Shown: positions 36,001-51,000 of the stretch, piece by piece
Layout of the letters: each line of letters begins with the position of its first letter
Numbering within the stretch: the first letter of the stretch is position 1
Source of the DNA: Theristus sp. LFF4_11
Lineage: Eukaryota; Nematoda; Chromadorea; Monhysterida; Xyalidae
Assembly (NCBI GenBank): GCA_030248135.1
Contig: JASANC010002619.1
Location: 181,436 to 245,435 of the forward strand
DNA: 64,000 nt
Direction: 5' to 3'
Notes under the pieces: model-generated
Told to the model about the DNA's origin: nothing
What the model saw: only the letters and a program-made list of their open reading frames with translations
The model's database searches: none
Translations under genes and position numbers: made by a program

Positions 36001-39000
36001 TTATGTTGCTTGAGGGCGGCTGTTTCATTCAATAAAACTGTGTGAGAACTCATGCACACTGTCTCAGATTGGCTGCGTTAAGAGACGCTTCACTTGTTTC
36101 GGGAGTTTTTCAACGGATGCAAGTATTGAAAATTGCTTGAATCTTTCAACAACAAAAACGTGATAGACATTGCCTTAAAGATTCAAAATTCACAACGGCT
36201 GGTTGGTTAGTTCCATTATAATTTCATCATTCTCATCAGCGAGACACAAAAAAATGACACCATGAACAAAACAAGCACCAAAAAAACTAACTGTAGCTGT
36301 CCCCAAGCGGGCCCTCCACGTAGAACGTCAGAAATGACAATGGACGGTTCGCCACTTCTAAAGTGCGGGTTGTCTCTGCCGCCGGAAACCGCGATTCCAA
36401 ATCCGTAGCCGGGCACTCTTTGCAGCAGCACCGATTGCACGTCCCACGTTGTGCGATCGTCGCTCTGCAATTGAAAAAAACAATCAATGTTGCGTGTGCG
36501 AAAACGAAATTTGAAAAAATCTGAAAAATACCAAAAAAGGCCTTGGACCTTGAAATTACAAATTTTAGATGTTTTAATAATTCTGACCTTACGGTGGAAT
36601 CACCACGGCACCAAAGGATTTTTTGGTGAAAATTTTTCAAATTCCACCACTTCCTTTAGCGTAATAAATTTTAATGATACTTTTACATCACTAAACCTTG
36701 CCATCGGTCCAATACCAGCGCAAAAACCAGTAAAACAATGTTAACGCTTTTTTAGCGAGCGATGCTAAAGTCAAGGAGACGAATATGCCAAACATAAAAA
36801 AATTGTTATGCCCACGGCACGGCTTCAAGAGGGGTTTCAAAAGTTCAGAGCACGAAAATCGCCTGCTTTGCCGATTTTATCACCGTTTGCTTTGGAATTT
36901 GCATTAAGTAGAGATGTTTGTTGATTATTAGCAATGCACATTTTAGTGGGTGCACGTAATCCATCAAGCTCACCACCGCTACACACACACACGCGGACAA
37001 ACAGTTGCCCGCTTTCTTAATATTGCTGCTTCTTTATGTGCAAAAGAAACAAATATAAATGGCGATTTGTCAAAAGCAAGCGTGCGAGCATACACATCAG
37101 TATCACAAAGTTCTTCGCCAAAGCAAAACAGTGGCGTGGAAAACAAAAATCGAACTTTTCAGCGCAGTGAACGAACGTGTGCGTGTCTGTGTGTGCGTTT
37201 GTGTTGAAAAATGTTGGTGCGCATAAAATTACGCTGGCTGGAGAACAAAAAACGAGACAACGGCGCAGCACACGTTTGCTGGCCGGACTGCACCAAGGCA
37301 CACCACCGGTGTGGTATTGTGTTTCTTGTCAGCCGTCTGCTGCTGCGCGTAAGGAACAATCAAAAATGAAGAACAATGTGTTGGAGGGCGCGAAAACTTG
37401 TGGGGCACAGCGCATAGTGCAGTGGCACGGTGGCTGCCCTGCCAGTGGTGCGTGCGCGTGTTTTCGGCTGCGCACGCCGCTGCATCCGCTGCTCCGGCAC
37501 TGGCGCCCTCCACACACTTCCATTCTTCTTCTTTTTTTCGCAATGAGCAGCATACGCTGGGAGCACAGTTCTGAACTATAATAGTTTACTCAGCCTCATT
37601 GCAGCCTATGAATCTCCATAACGAAACAGTGCGATCGCGCCGAAAAAGTCACGCGTGTGCAACGCAAAACAAAACGCGGAATCAAAAGTGGGGGGGCACA
37701 GTGCCGCACACATACACTCGCCTGCTGGCAGGTTCAGCGAGGCGTGATAAACGACCGACACGCCCGGGCCGTCACAAATTTCACCATTTTCTTTCCATTT
37801 TTCTGCGCATTCTTCTCGGTAAATCTGACTTATTTATTTCGAATTCACTAACATATAACAATATTGTTCACACATATATGCAGCATAAAGCACTAATAAC
37901 GCCGTTATTGGAATATGTTTTATGGTGATGCGTAAAGGCGCGTTTAGCAATTAGTTTTTTGTGCGTACGCACGGACACGACACGTAAAAAATGGCCACGC
38001 GATTTAGAAATCGTGTCGTGTGTGCTATCTTAATGCATAACGGACACGATTAGTTTGCGTACGGGATTTAGAACGACGTTTGTGCGTACGGACGAAAAAC
38101 TAAATGGTGTTTCCGCCTTAAGAGTTTTTAACGGAAAAGACCGCTCGCACTGTGATGTGCAATGTGTTACGAACTTTTGAAAGAGCTGTAAACGAGAAAG
38201 TGTGCTCAGCACCTGTCACAGAAGCATTTCAGGTTAAAACAAATTGAAGAACATCGCATCGGAAATTTGGCGTTAAAAACGGTATATATACAAATTGGTG
38301 CACGGTGTGTATCAGTGCCATGTACCACGAGCATTCGCTTGTTATTGTTTCACTTCACTTTGAGCGTTGGCACCAACCAACGCAAAAAGCATCAGAAAAA
38401 AACACAGTTACAGACTGACCGTGCCAAGCCAGCAAAACGTTAAAACTCTGTGCCCGTTTAGACTGAACTCCTCTAATTGCAGTACCGATGCAGCAGCAGT
38501 GGCGAGCGAACTTGAGCCAGCCGCGAGCAGCGCCTCTGCGTTCGCGTATTTCGTCACCCAGCCGGGGATTCGATTGCCGGTCGAGCGTTCGTGACGTCGC
38601 CAAGCCGAGTGTCTGGCGGCTCTGGCAATGCCGATCGGCGACTGTTTCACTCGGAGCAGCGAGTGTTGCTGTTGAGTTGTGACCGGGCGAGTGTGGCTGT
38701 TCGGCTGTTGTCGGGTGTACGCTCGTTCCAACGAGCTGTTTGCAGAGGACGCGTTCGAGGAGCATGACGTGCTCGTGTGGTTGCTCATCGGTGTGCTCGA
38801 CCGCAACATGAACATGGGTGTGCTCCTGGTGCACGTCGGACGCACGTTGCTCAGCAGCTTTGGCATTTGCTGCTCGGTGATCGGGGATTTAGTAAAATTC
38901 GTGAGATTGTTGGCGCTGTCCTCTGCGAGGCTGCTTCCTTTGCTGTCGCCCGCTGAGATTGACGCTGATGCTCTTGATGATGTCCCATTATTGGCGGTGC

Positions 39001-42000
39001 TTTCCGCTGGTGTGGTGCCGCCGAACGCGTAATTGTACAAATCGCGGTAGGATTTCATGGCAGAATTGTGTCTTAATTAAGTGCGGTTCTTCAATTCTAA
39101 AAATTGAGTAACATGATGGTGCAACGTACAACAGTGCAATCTAAAAAGTCACAAACGAAAAACTGAGTTCCAGCAGTAGAAGCTAGAGAAACATTCAGCA
39201 TCCAGCTGCAGCTTACTTCTGCCAAGCGCATATTGCACGCTTGATTGGCGGTAAAAAATGCAAAAAACTAGCGCCCGAGCAAAGTGTGTGAGCGAGTGAC
39301 ACTGGCGAGCGCACGCACAAGCATTGTGTGCCGCCAAAATGACGCTGTGTTGCAAGTGTCTGTGTGCTGTTGTTGGTGAGCAAAATCAATTGGCTGACAC
39401 ACACACCACGAAATGGCGCAAGCATCTATCTGTTGCAAGCGCAGTGTTCGTTGTGCGCTCAGTTTTTGATCCCCAGCCTTAATGCAGTTTGCGGCCGTGG
39501 GTGGCACGCGAAACACCGCAAAAACAAATCCAAACTGACGTTTGATGACGCTGCTGCATGTTGGAGTTATAGACACGCTAGCACCGATTCACCGGCGTGC
39601 GTGTGTGTTGGTCCGGGCTTGCGAGACATGAACACAAATAATGACATCCGTCTAAAAGATTATCAAACATGTACACATCTTTTGTTGACTGAAGCATTCT
39701 GGAATCACTGAAAACTTAGTCGACAGCGCCAGGGTTCGTGTGTGCATTGCAGTTTGCAGCTGTGGCGTGAATAAAAATGTGAAACCGAGAACATTGGTCG
39801 TTGCGCTGGTTGGTGCGTAACCGTTAAAACATGCTGCGGTCGATTCAAAAAGCGGACGCACTGGGACAATATAATCACACTGATGGACTAATGCTGCCGC
39901 TAGACCCACTCACTGCACCGGCCGGTGTCAGAAATCGTAAAAGCGCCTGCATCTGCTAAGAAAATACTATGAAATTTAGTTGCCCCTGTTTTCGCACATA
40001 TCACGGGCGCACACACGCACGCAGTACGCACATATATGCACTTTTGAAACTCGCTGAAACGCGCGTGTGCGAGTGCAGATGGGCATGGCACTGACTGAAT
40101 GAACGCACTTTATGGCGACGACCACAATGTACATTTTGTATAACGATCATATTTTCTTTTTTCACAACCGCAGTTTGCTCAGCAGTACCAACGTCAGCTT
40201 GAACAGAATATGTTTACAGTTCCATGGAACGTGCCCTTTTGACACCTTTGCTCAGATTAAAAACTGCAAACCTTTTCTGGCTACAATGCTTAGAAACATT
40301 CTTGAATTTTTTTACAATTTTTTACAATATTTTTTTTAAACCAGTAACAAATGAAAAATCAGTTCCGTTGCTTGTTAGCATGAACACAAGGAAACAGGCC
40401 ATTTACAACCTTGCAAACAGTAAAAGTACATTTTTACGCGTTTTTAACGCACATGTAAACTGCATTCCTTTCACACACATTCCAAAGACAACAGTTGTTT
40501 GATGGCCGAATTCTAATAGAAAATGAGAACTTTTCCACAAACACTGGTAGTTTGACGCCTTCCCCCTTTACAGTTAGAATACGAAAAACCTGTAGATGCA
40601 ATAAATCAGATGTTCGAAAGGGATGTGACATTGACATAAAATTTACACAAAGCGAGTTTGCATGCGGACCAATCAAGGTCTTTTTTAATCGAGAGACAAG
40701 CAAACGTGCATTCACGTTGAAATTTATAACAGAACGATACAAATTTTTGAAAACCTTGGAAAAAAGCCGCAAAATCTTCTAAATGCATGTTTACTTCAGT
40801 TGTTGTAAGTATGTTTTCACTTCGCAATTCGAATAACATCATCGATATGCAGAAAAAAATCGCTGGTCAAAGAGCACATTTAGCAATGCTATTGGCTTCA
40901 GCGCCAGCCACATCGCAATCGAGCCATCACTGTTTTTGCATGATAAGGCGCGGGTCCGAGGTCCGATCATGCTCGTTTGAACATGCAAAATGAGCGAACG
41001 TTCACAAAAAACGCGGTCGTTGCTTTATGTGCGTCGCAACACCAAAAACAGCGTTCCCGGTGGGGCCTGCCTGCTTTGCCGTGGTTGCTTGACGATGACA
41101 AGCAAGCAAGTTTGTGCTTGACGCAGCCCAACCAAGCACGCCGCCAATGAATAGTGAAAATGAAACGCACGCACACGCACACGGTGCTGAAGAATACACG
41201 TGCCTGGGTGGCTCTTGTATTCCAGTGGCTCTGATTAGCGGTGCGCTCACAGAACGTAAAGCTGCCGAAATTGAATTAAGCCGTGCAACAGACGTCGCCG
41301 TGTATGCAGGCGGATCATGCAGTGTGTGTGCACATGCCACATTGCTCAGTCTTGCACGGCCATTGCCAGCGCAACCAACTACGCTCGCTTTTCTCGCTTG
41401 TGATTTTGTCCAACGATACACAGTGAGCGTGCCTCTCGTGCGTTTCACATGATATGATCGATATCAATCCGCACTTTTTGCTCTTTTGAATGCGAATTTC
41501 AAGGCTGCTGCACCTACGGACGCATGTGTTGCTGCGAAGACACGCATTTTTACATACGTGCAACAAAAATGCTATTACCACTGGTAAACTTCACAATTTT
41601 AGCAAAGCGCTGCACTTTGAGAATAATATTTGACTATTTACGCGATTACTAGGATTTGTTTTTGTCGAGTTATATGTTCATTTAAAGCGAAAGAAGACGC
41701 ATCCATCACGCAATACGGCAAATTCAAACTATTATCACACATTGTCTGTCACTGGTGCAAAGAAATGCATGATAATTGTCTCAGGGGAACACGCACACAC
41801 AATAGAAGCTGGCACAACTTGAAACGATGCACACTCGCTGCTCCCGGAAGCCTCAATTTCCACAGCATTCTCTTCCTTCCGCGCCCTCTGGCTGGCTCAT
41901 TTTTATGAAAACTGTATCTATTATATCCAATAATTCATGCACCCCAAGTGGATACAAAACTTCATATGGAATGTACGAAAAATATCAATCGTAGAAATTT

Positions 42001-45000
42001 GGCACTTTTTCTAATTTTAAACGTAGCATATTGCTTTAGCATAACAATTCGTAAAGGTGGTAGTTGTGTATTATAGTTGGACAATCCTTTTTAGTGCAAA
42101 TCGATAATACCATTCAGTTTGAAATAAACGAATGAAAAGTTGAAAAAATTAAAAGAACACATTACCTTGATGCGTTGTGTCGGTAAATTTCCTCAATCAA
42201 TGGACAATATGGCCAAATGCGAGTTGTGAACACAGACGCTTCAACGAAGTAAAGCTCTCGTGAACAGCGGCGACAGATGATAAAAATTCGGCAGAAAAAA
42301 TTGAACAAAACACTGCCCAATGCGGACACGCCTCGACGCAGGCACGTGCGACGATGTCAGAAAATCGCCACCAAAAAAGCAAACCGCAAGCACGCCGTTT
42401 GACACGTTTGAAATGTCAATGTTTGAAATACAAGCATGGCCGTTAATGATCAGTGGCAGTGGCAGTTGAGAACATTTGATCTACGGTCGTGGGTTTTTCG
42501 TATCGTTATTGCAGATGCAACTTGTGTTTCGCATTTCACACAAGTCGAAAACAAAAAGTATCAAGTTGGTTTCAAATCGTCGCGAAACACAGCTTTTCGT
42601 TGAAGTGTTCAATAGGAGATGTTCGCGTCTTCAAAGAAAAAGAGGCGCGACAACAGAAGTTTCGTGTTTTTCAAGCGACTGCACACAAAAAACGAGATCG
42701 CCGCCTTATTCGTGTCGTTTTTGTTCAGTCTACAAAACGGTCGTTTGCCGTTTTTACAACGTCGTTACAATCTGTTACTTCAGCAGTGGCGTTTGCTTGG
42801 CTCCTGCTAAAGACTGGTGTTAAACGATCATTTTGTCGACAAGCCTATTAAAAGTGAAAATATTATAATATGTGCAAAAACAGAGCAGCGGACGTTGCTG
42901 GGGCGGGGGCAAATGTCGACAGCCACCGCAATGACGCTGCCGCGAACGCTCGACTCTTTTGGCGACTTTCTAACAAATGTTAGAACGTGTCATGCAGTTT
43001 TTGCTTTTATAGCAGCTCATTGTTGCATTGGACTGGCACCAAATAAGGGCGCGTTGGGGCGGTGTCACGGCCACCGAAAAGGGACTTTCGGTCAGAAAGA
43101 TTTTTCTTTAGATGCTGTTGTCGGGGCCAGAGCAGCTGTCCGCCATTTGCACTAACGAATTGCATTGGATTGGAACAAAGCGGGCAGCTTGACAGAGTGC
43201 CGTGAAACAAATGAAATGGCAAACATTACGACTCCTCCGATTGCCCCATCAACAGCCGGCAATTTTGTCGCCTTGTGTTTTTATCTGCACCGTGAATCTC
43301 TTCATTTCGTAATGAGAGCATACAATGTAGATTTCAAAAAAATGTGTTGTCTGCGCGGCGGTTCGCTTCGGGTTCAGAGGGTTTTTGAACCATAAACGAG
43401 AGAAAAAACGCGCGGCATCGGCAGTTTGATTTATGTGCACTGTGGTTTCAACAGTGGCTGGCCTAAAAACCTCGCAACGTTGAGACATTTTCGCTTTTCT
43501 TCCCTGTTTTTGCGCCCAGCTTGGACATGTCGTTCTTGATACATTCAGTAAAAACTGCCGCCAAAGCAGATGGTTTGCATCTAAACGCAAGGATTAAATT
43601 GAAGCTGCCAACAAATCTGTTCAACGAATGGCTACTGCTTAATAAATCGCGATCAAGCCACAGACTGTGCTGATGGGAAACAAGTTGCAAGCGAAACCGG
43701 ACGAAAATAAAATTGCAAAACTGATGACACGCCGAGGGAGCTGTAAAGTTCTAATTCATTATACAGTTCGGCTTTGATTAAAACTGCGGCATAATGCAGC
43801 AAATGGTCGGGAAGAGCTGAGTTACGTTATAAACGGGAACGATATGAACAGATTTCAACAAACTTGAACGTCAGGCTGACGCAGCACGAGCATGGGCGAT
43901 TCGGTGCGATGTCTGCGACGTGACAGCGGTGGCGATGGTGTTGGCGCACATGACGCTGCGTGCTGATGTGCGGCTTGATGATGGAAATGCTGCTGATTGT
44001 GCAGCTCGATGCCTGCTGTCTCCATCAGCACCTCATCCAACGGACTGGTCATGATGAAAGTTGATGCTGGAGAGCGTGGTTTGTTCTCTATGCGCGGTGA
44101 CGGCAAGTGCAACGCGGCATTGTGGTAAACGATCGGTCGACTGTCCGCTCCGATTTCCTCCGAGATTTCGGTTTCAAACGATGAACGTTTCGGTGTTTCT
44201 TTTGACTTGTTCTCGGCCATTTTTGAAAATTTCAACATTTCAGCTGCTCCGAAAATGCCAACGACAGAACAAGGTTCGGTTGACAGAAAAGTTCGCAAAC
44301 AAATGTGAAACCGTTTTATTAAATTTTCAACGAAAAACCATAAAAAATATTGCAGAGCCGAAAACTTTCGAAAATGCGCTTACGTAGAATGTAAGTGAAC
44401 TTGGTACAGTTGCTATCGCTACATCAAACGGCGGCGACGACGATAGAGAAACACTTTTTTTGCGAAACACGCCAAATATGATAGAAAGCGCTGAGGTAAC
44501 AAAATACATTTGTACAACATACAACTTTTGGAAGCAAGCACAAATCATTGGGGCACATTAGCAGTGAAGCAAGGCTGCCTCGCACGTTTGTGGTTGCTGC
44601 GTGCCATTTTTTATGTCGCCAAGAGAAAATCGGCTCGGAGGCCGACAAAAAAGTAAAAGATCATTTTTGAACTGCAACTGAAGGATCATAAACATTCACT
44701 AAAGTTGTACATTGCTTGCTTGGTATAGTTGTTGAATGACGATTGAAATGATGCACGTACACCTTTTATTTCAGTGCTGGAGTTTGGGATTTTAAGAAAG
44801 AACAATCAGAGGAACGCAACACAGAGAAATTTGAGACAGACAATTTCTCAAATGAGCAGCTGCACAACAAGAGGAAAGCGTGGAAAATGAAGTTCATGTC
44901 TCTCGCAGTGAATGTCACAATTACCATACATTGTTCTTTTTTCAGAATCGATCCGATCTTTTTTCAGAAACTATGCGGTTTTAACCGGCGGTTCTTGTAA

Positions 45001-48000
45001 AAAATTGTTGTTGGAAAAAATTCTTGATCTTGGTTTTTGTAAAAATTTACCGACGGTCTCTGCATTATTATGTAAGAGCATTGACGCACGCACCTATACA
45101 GCCGACTAAAAAGCAGCCACTGGCGGACTGGCACCGCAAAGAGCGCAACCTGTTGCACAACAGACGACTACAGCCAAAAAAATCAAACGTTTACATGCAA
45201 ATCCCAATTACAAGGTAACTAGTTTGAAAACTGCCAAAACAACAACACAAGCACCTACCTCATCGTCGACAGGCTCCACCAGTTGCTCAGCCAGAACGGC
45301 ATGTTGAGGCTGAATGCCCTGTTGTTGCTTGTGCTTTGCCAGCATTGCAGACGCCTCAAACAAGCCCAATTGCTGCTGCTCACTGCTGATGCTCGTTTCG
45401 TAGAAATTCAGCTCGGCATCACTGCAAAAAAACATGAACGAGGCTTATATAATTGGTTATTCATTTCAAATTCCATTCATCAAGTAACAATTCAAAATCT
45501 AAATCATCGGCGAACCAACGAACCAATAAGCTCGGCGAATACAATACAAAGATAATGCTTCGTGTACGGAAAGGAATCACCGAAGAAAGTCCCTGAATGA
45601 AACGAACGAAGAACAAAGCAACACAGATGCAACCTTATTATGTAAACTGTAAACGCGTTTGACCGATTTGTTCCAGTAGTCTGCAAACAAGTCCTGACAG
45701 ACCAACGTCACGCAGTTTCTGATACGAACAGAAGTTGGCAGCGAAAGCAAGCGCACTTACGACACACGAGTAAACACATCATCGGAAATTGAACGATTCA
45801 GAAAAACGCCACTTTTATGCAGCAACAAGCTACGCCGCTGCTTCTGCTTATCTGTGTGTCGCCAAAACTATGAAACCGCTGGCCACAGTGCCAGCCACAA
45901 TGAACTGATGACAAAAACTGTACGCAATCATAGTTATCTGTGCGTGTGGTGGCCGCGCTCAACACTCACTCAGTGCAGTGCGTTTCATGTGTGCACGTCG
46001 ACGCTGAATTATAAAACAAACAAAATCGAATAGCGACAATATAATACAAGGGCCGATATGCGGCCGAGATGTTTCACATCTTCCTTTGAAAACTGTTGCT
46101 TGTTTCGTGTCACACAAGCTTTCATAGAAAACAAATATAATGCGACCACAACTGTTGTGGCAAATGAGACACACACGCCGGATCGATTGCATTTTTTTAT
46201 CCGATTATACTTGAAACCGGTTGACAACTGCATTTAAAACGGTGAGATTTTGCTGAGAAAATAAGATGCAGCAAGCACGCTGGATAACGCAGCTGAATGA
46301 AACGTTCAAAAAAATATATACGAAAAAATAGCATCATATAAAAGTATGTAGGTATTATTCACCTAAAAGTACCGTGCTGTTGGTATTACTCATACGAATG
46401 TACGATTTTATTGTCCATAAAAAATTTGGAGCCGTTTAGTCGCAAGAATTGAAATGCACAACTATGTAGATAAAAACAAAGTCGACACGACGATGGGGGC
46501 TCAGAAGCTGAAGTGGCTGGTTTCAACTTTTAAATCGAGCAATTTCCATTGAACTAGAACGCACACATGCTCAACCAAAAATTTCGCAGACTGTTCTGAC
46601 CACGACGATTTCATGGACAAGATGTATGGACATTAATAATGTTACGTCACTTGAGATTTGAAAAGAGAAAGAGAATTCCTGAACACCAGAACAAAGCATG
46701 AAGTCATCATCGAAACGGACATGCACCAAAATTTTAAAAAGCTTCCTGGAGCTCGCGCGAGAAACGGAGAAGAAGAGAACAGAGATTGAACGTGAAAGCG
46801 GCCGAGATTAGCGTCAAAACTGCGTCTGTGGGATGAGAGCGTGCCATGTTCAGTAGAGAACAAGTGCTTGTGAGTGCCGCAGCCTGATCAATCATTGCGC
46901 TCACGCAGTCAAACACACAAATGCAGTGCAATACAGTGTCAAAAACGTGCTCTTCTGTGCCGCTGCGTTCTGTTTCTGTGTCACAATGAAACACACACCT
47001 AAAAAAATTCAATTTCCGCTTGTCACTCTCTGCCGGTTGGGACACGTTGAAATCGTTTCAAAAAACGATCAAAATAACATTACACGAGTGTGAGTGAGAG
47101 AGAGTCTAATTGGCCCGTTTTTAAGCTAATGGATGGATGGATAAGTGCCGTGGTCCGTGGTGCATCGTCACTGGCTGACCTGCTTTATTATCGTTACAGG
47201 AAGACCGCGTGCACAAAAGTTTCACGCGTTGGGGAAAAGCCGGACACCAAACCAGACGCATGACGTCATCCGGCGGTTTTTGGTCGGCTCCGGTAACCCA
47301 TTTTTGTTCCGGGGGGTGTTGTGATGTTTTTTTTCTCCCCGTGGGGGGAGGGGGAGAAGAGGGGGGGAAAAATGAAAGATAATACCTGCTAATCATGCGT
47401 AGTTCATTTCGTTGCCAATAGCTGCACAAAACCAGCCAAAGTGTTGTTTGGTGCGTGCGTGCGCTCGGCTGCTTTGTGCCGCCCACAGTAAACAAAACCG
47501 TTTCTAGCCGTCAGACAAGCCGGCAAGCTACGAAACCTTCAACTCTGTTCTTTATATCACCACAAAAACACATACAGTGTACACTGTAACGCCGTTCACA
47601 GCAGGGCCATAAAACATAAAATGGTGCTGAACGGAGATAAGTTGACGACGACAACAAAAAAACGGTTTTTGTCGTAATTTTTACGTGTCGGAAAAATGTT
47701 TCACTGTCGAGAAAAGATAAGAGTGTTATCTGGTGAAAAGTTTTTTTTCACTATTACAGGAGCTGGCTGGTGCGAAATTCAATTGAAATACGCATTTGAA
47801 ATTGCATAAATAGCAATGCATATTGCACACGAGCACAAACCAACAACGAGCTTGGGCAGCCAGCAATGCAGACAGCGGCAGCAACGGCGGCGCCTTCACT
47901 TGACTGCACTGCACAATGAATGTGCCATTGGGTGCAAGGTGCTTTTACGAAGCCTTTATAGCTGAGAATTCCGGAATTCTAGAAGCCACAAGCTGCATGC

Positions 48001-51000
48001 CATTACAGCAATTTCTTCATATTACGCTTTCGCTTATCCTCATCTGTGTGATTAGACCATGCGATAGCTGAACGCGCCGCCTGATAGCTACTGCAGCCTC
48101 AAACACATTTCTCATAACATTGCAGTTTAATTAAACATTACAGCCAGGAAGTCAGAGGAAATTTGGTGGAACGATTCACAAGATTCGCATAATCTCTGAT
48201 GCTTGCGAACACGACTCTCAAAAAGCTGATACTACACGTACGTGTGATGAATGACATGAAACAAGTCTGTGAAAATTGACAGCTCACATTTTACAAGAAC
48301 GGATTGAAGCGAGATAAAGCGATAAGAGGAACAGAACAACAAGTGTTGGTGGAAAATGGCTGATAAAGAAAGACAGAAAAACGGCACAGACCGCTTGCCT
48401 TTTGTATTTGCATGGGGCACGTTGGCTGCTGGCAACACGTGTGCGCACGCCACTGGCACCACTCCATTTACTCATCATAAAAACGCGTGTGCCAATGCAT
48501 AACATACGGCAAATGGAAAGCACTTTGGTAGAAACCGTGTGGGCTGGCTGTTTTGTTTTTTGGAATGAATTGAAAAACACAGAACACTTCTTTAAATTTA
48601 TGATGCGCAACCGCAAAATAACAACGTACACAAATTGTAAAATTTACATGCACGTATGATCCGTTCGCAAGCGCTGATTGCTGCTTGATGCCGAGTTTTA
48701 TAATGACACACACGCACGCAGAAAATGATGACTGAGACTGCGTAGAAGCAACAAAAAATAATTCATTTGCGAAAACTGTCGCGTCTGTCTAGCGGACGTT
48801 ATTGAAAAGACGAACGCATTTTTTCACATAAACCTTGCGTAGTCAGTAGTCGTAAAGCTAAAGCTGTATTCAATTGACATAACAATCATACTGAAACGAC
48901 AATAAAGGGTGGTTTAGACATAAAACAAAGCATTCTTAAAAACTGGCACAGCTGAAGGCTTGAACGGCCAAAATATAAATTTATTGCAATAACGCGATTT
49001 TTCGTCGGAACACTGGTTAACGTTGATAATTTACAGCAACCAAAAAGTGGCGCGGAACAGCCAGTCTGGAACAAATGCGAAACAAACCAAACAAATTTAT
49101 CTTTTCAAAAAATCATATCGCTGATAACAGTAATTGAAGCTCGCGGAACGAAAATCAAGGGCCACCAGACAGCGAGGCAACTTGATGCTGATAATATGAT
49201 TTCGCAGCCGTGACACCTGATTATGTGCCAACGAAGTTGCAGCAGAAGGGGCAGGCTGGCAGCAGGCAGACCAGAGAAATACAAGCTAATGACATTTTCG
49301 TGCCAGCTAGCCGCCCAGTGGCACGAAAATTGCAGTGTTGCGCTGGAACGAAGCAAGCGCACAGACTTGGAAACGAACGAACACGCGAATGCGGCCACAA
49401 AAATGTAACTCTGCACAGATTGAACGAAAGTGACAGCCACGGTTCGATGCAACATGCTTGATTGAGTCTCGTGGGCCCCCGTGGCCGCGGGTGGTGGCTC
49501 CGTTATGAACGAGAAAAAAACGGAAAACTCAAACACAAAAACGTACGAATTGTGATATTTTGGAGAGGACGAGCCACGCATGTCGACCGACGGTTGATAC
49601 AGAGAACGGCTCATTGCAGACGAAAACGGTGAGGAACGCGCGTGCTTGACGCGGGGCAGACGCGGTAGGCGAGAAATGTCTGGCAAATGCACCTGAAAAA
49701 TATGAATTGTGAGCCGTTCATCATTGATGACACAATGCTGCTGAAGGCGCACACTGACTTCAAAGTTAGACTTTGGTTACATCGTCAGGTACTGGTGGAG
49801 AACGCCTTTCACCCACCGTCTTGGTTCGACAGCAGCACAATAATGGCAAACCGGTGAAACTTGCAATGGTGGCGGCCGAGTCTGCCGGCGCTGACATCGT
49901 CGACATTGTCATCAAGCCGTCCGCCTCGGGGTGCACTCCATTTGGCAGCAACTGCCGTGCCAGTTCTTGGTCAGTTTCACTGTCGGCCACTTCCGCGTCG
50001 TTGTCGGTGTCCGTGAACGTCGCGGACGTGCGTGTTTCGTCCGTGTTCGTCCGCATGGCAGCCGGTCGACTGCGTTCGTCTGTCGACGAGACAACGCTGC
50101 TCGTGTTCACGTTGCACTTGCAGTCATGCACACCACCGGTGTGCTCGAGATAGCTGAAATGGTGATCGAGACGAAAATGGTGATCGAACAACACCGAGTG
50201 CAGTTGCTGGTGGAACAGTTTGTAGTCGGGGCTTTAATTGGAATTGATTGCTTTGTCGCATAGTGTCTTTGACGAAGTGAAGAAAATATTGTGCGAACAT
50301 AAGATTTGGACGCGATGGTCACAATGACAAAAATCGGGTATTCCGCCACTTGGATGGAAGGAACCATGGTATCTTTGATGGAGATTCAAATCGCATTTTT
50401 CTTGTAAAAACTTGCGAAGCCTCAGGACGCCCATACTCTGGACAAGACAGTTCTGCGGCACGATTCGCTTCGCAAGCTTCCATCCATTAAAGAAACAATG
50501 CAACGAGTGAATTCTCCACCTAACCGGAGAAATGCCAAACAACGACTGCGAACCACGCAAACTAACGCGCAGAGCAGGTCGAACTGTCGTCTGAGTGCGT
50601 CTCGTTCGCGCAGTGCCAATTGGAAGCCGTACTTCAACGCAGCCACACTTTGCTCGTTGACACCGCGGCCGCTTGTCGTCTCCGGCAACACAGAATCATT
50701 CAGCAGACTTTGCTGTCGTGGCGTCGAATCGTCTGAAACGGACGAGGGCGAGTAAGGCTCGGGATCGGGATCGGGCTCGAGCACACCGTCGCTCAAGTGG
50801 TCTGCATCGGTCGCATCGACGTCGACTCTCAGTCGCTGTTGATCTTGCTTGTGCACCAAGAAACCCGCCGCGTTCGGTTCGGTTCTTCTCAACTCGCTCA
50901 AGTCTGAACATCAAGAAGCAACATTTTAGGCACGGAAGCTTGTACCGCGCTCATATCATGACGATGCTTTTCACGTAAACAACAGAATATTTATTGTCTG

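Larger units (their letters stand above)
36465..45258 (-). other. Large ZO-1-like intron between N-terminal exons and PDZ1
   Basis: About 8.8 kb. Apart from the two candidate alternative first exons (38486-39058 and 43870-44220) I see no splice-consistent coding exon on either strand. Open frames at 37.2-37.6, 39.3-39.7, 41.0-41.5 and 42.5-42.9 kb overlap one another in several frames and lack family signatures. No transposon ends or tandem arrays of note were found. The other long introns (45422-49546, 34348-36291) are similarly featureless. Confidence 0.4.

Noticed and set aside
37177..37581. 134-codon plus frame with overlapping minus frames
   Set aside because: Frames are open on both strands in several phases, with no splice support or recognisable motif; probably compositional.
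42476..42851. Three overlapping plus-strand frames of 63-120 codons
   Set aside because: All three phases are open at once and none resembles a protein family.
49105..49752. 215-codon minus frame
   Set aside because: Only the part 49547-49692 is an exon in phase with neighbours; the remainder reads through an intron.
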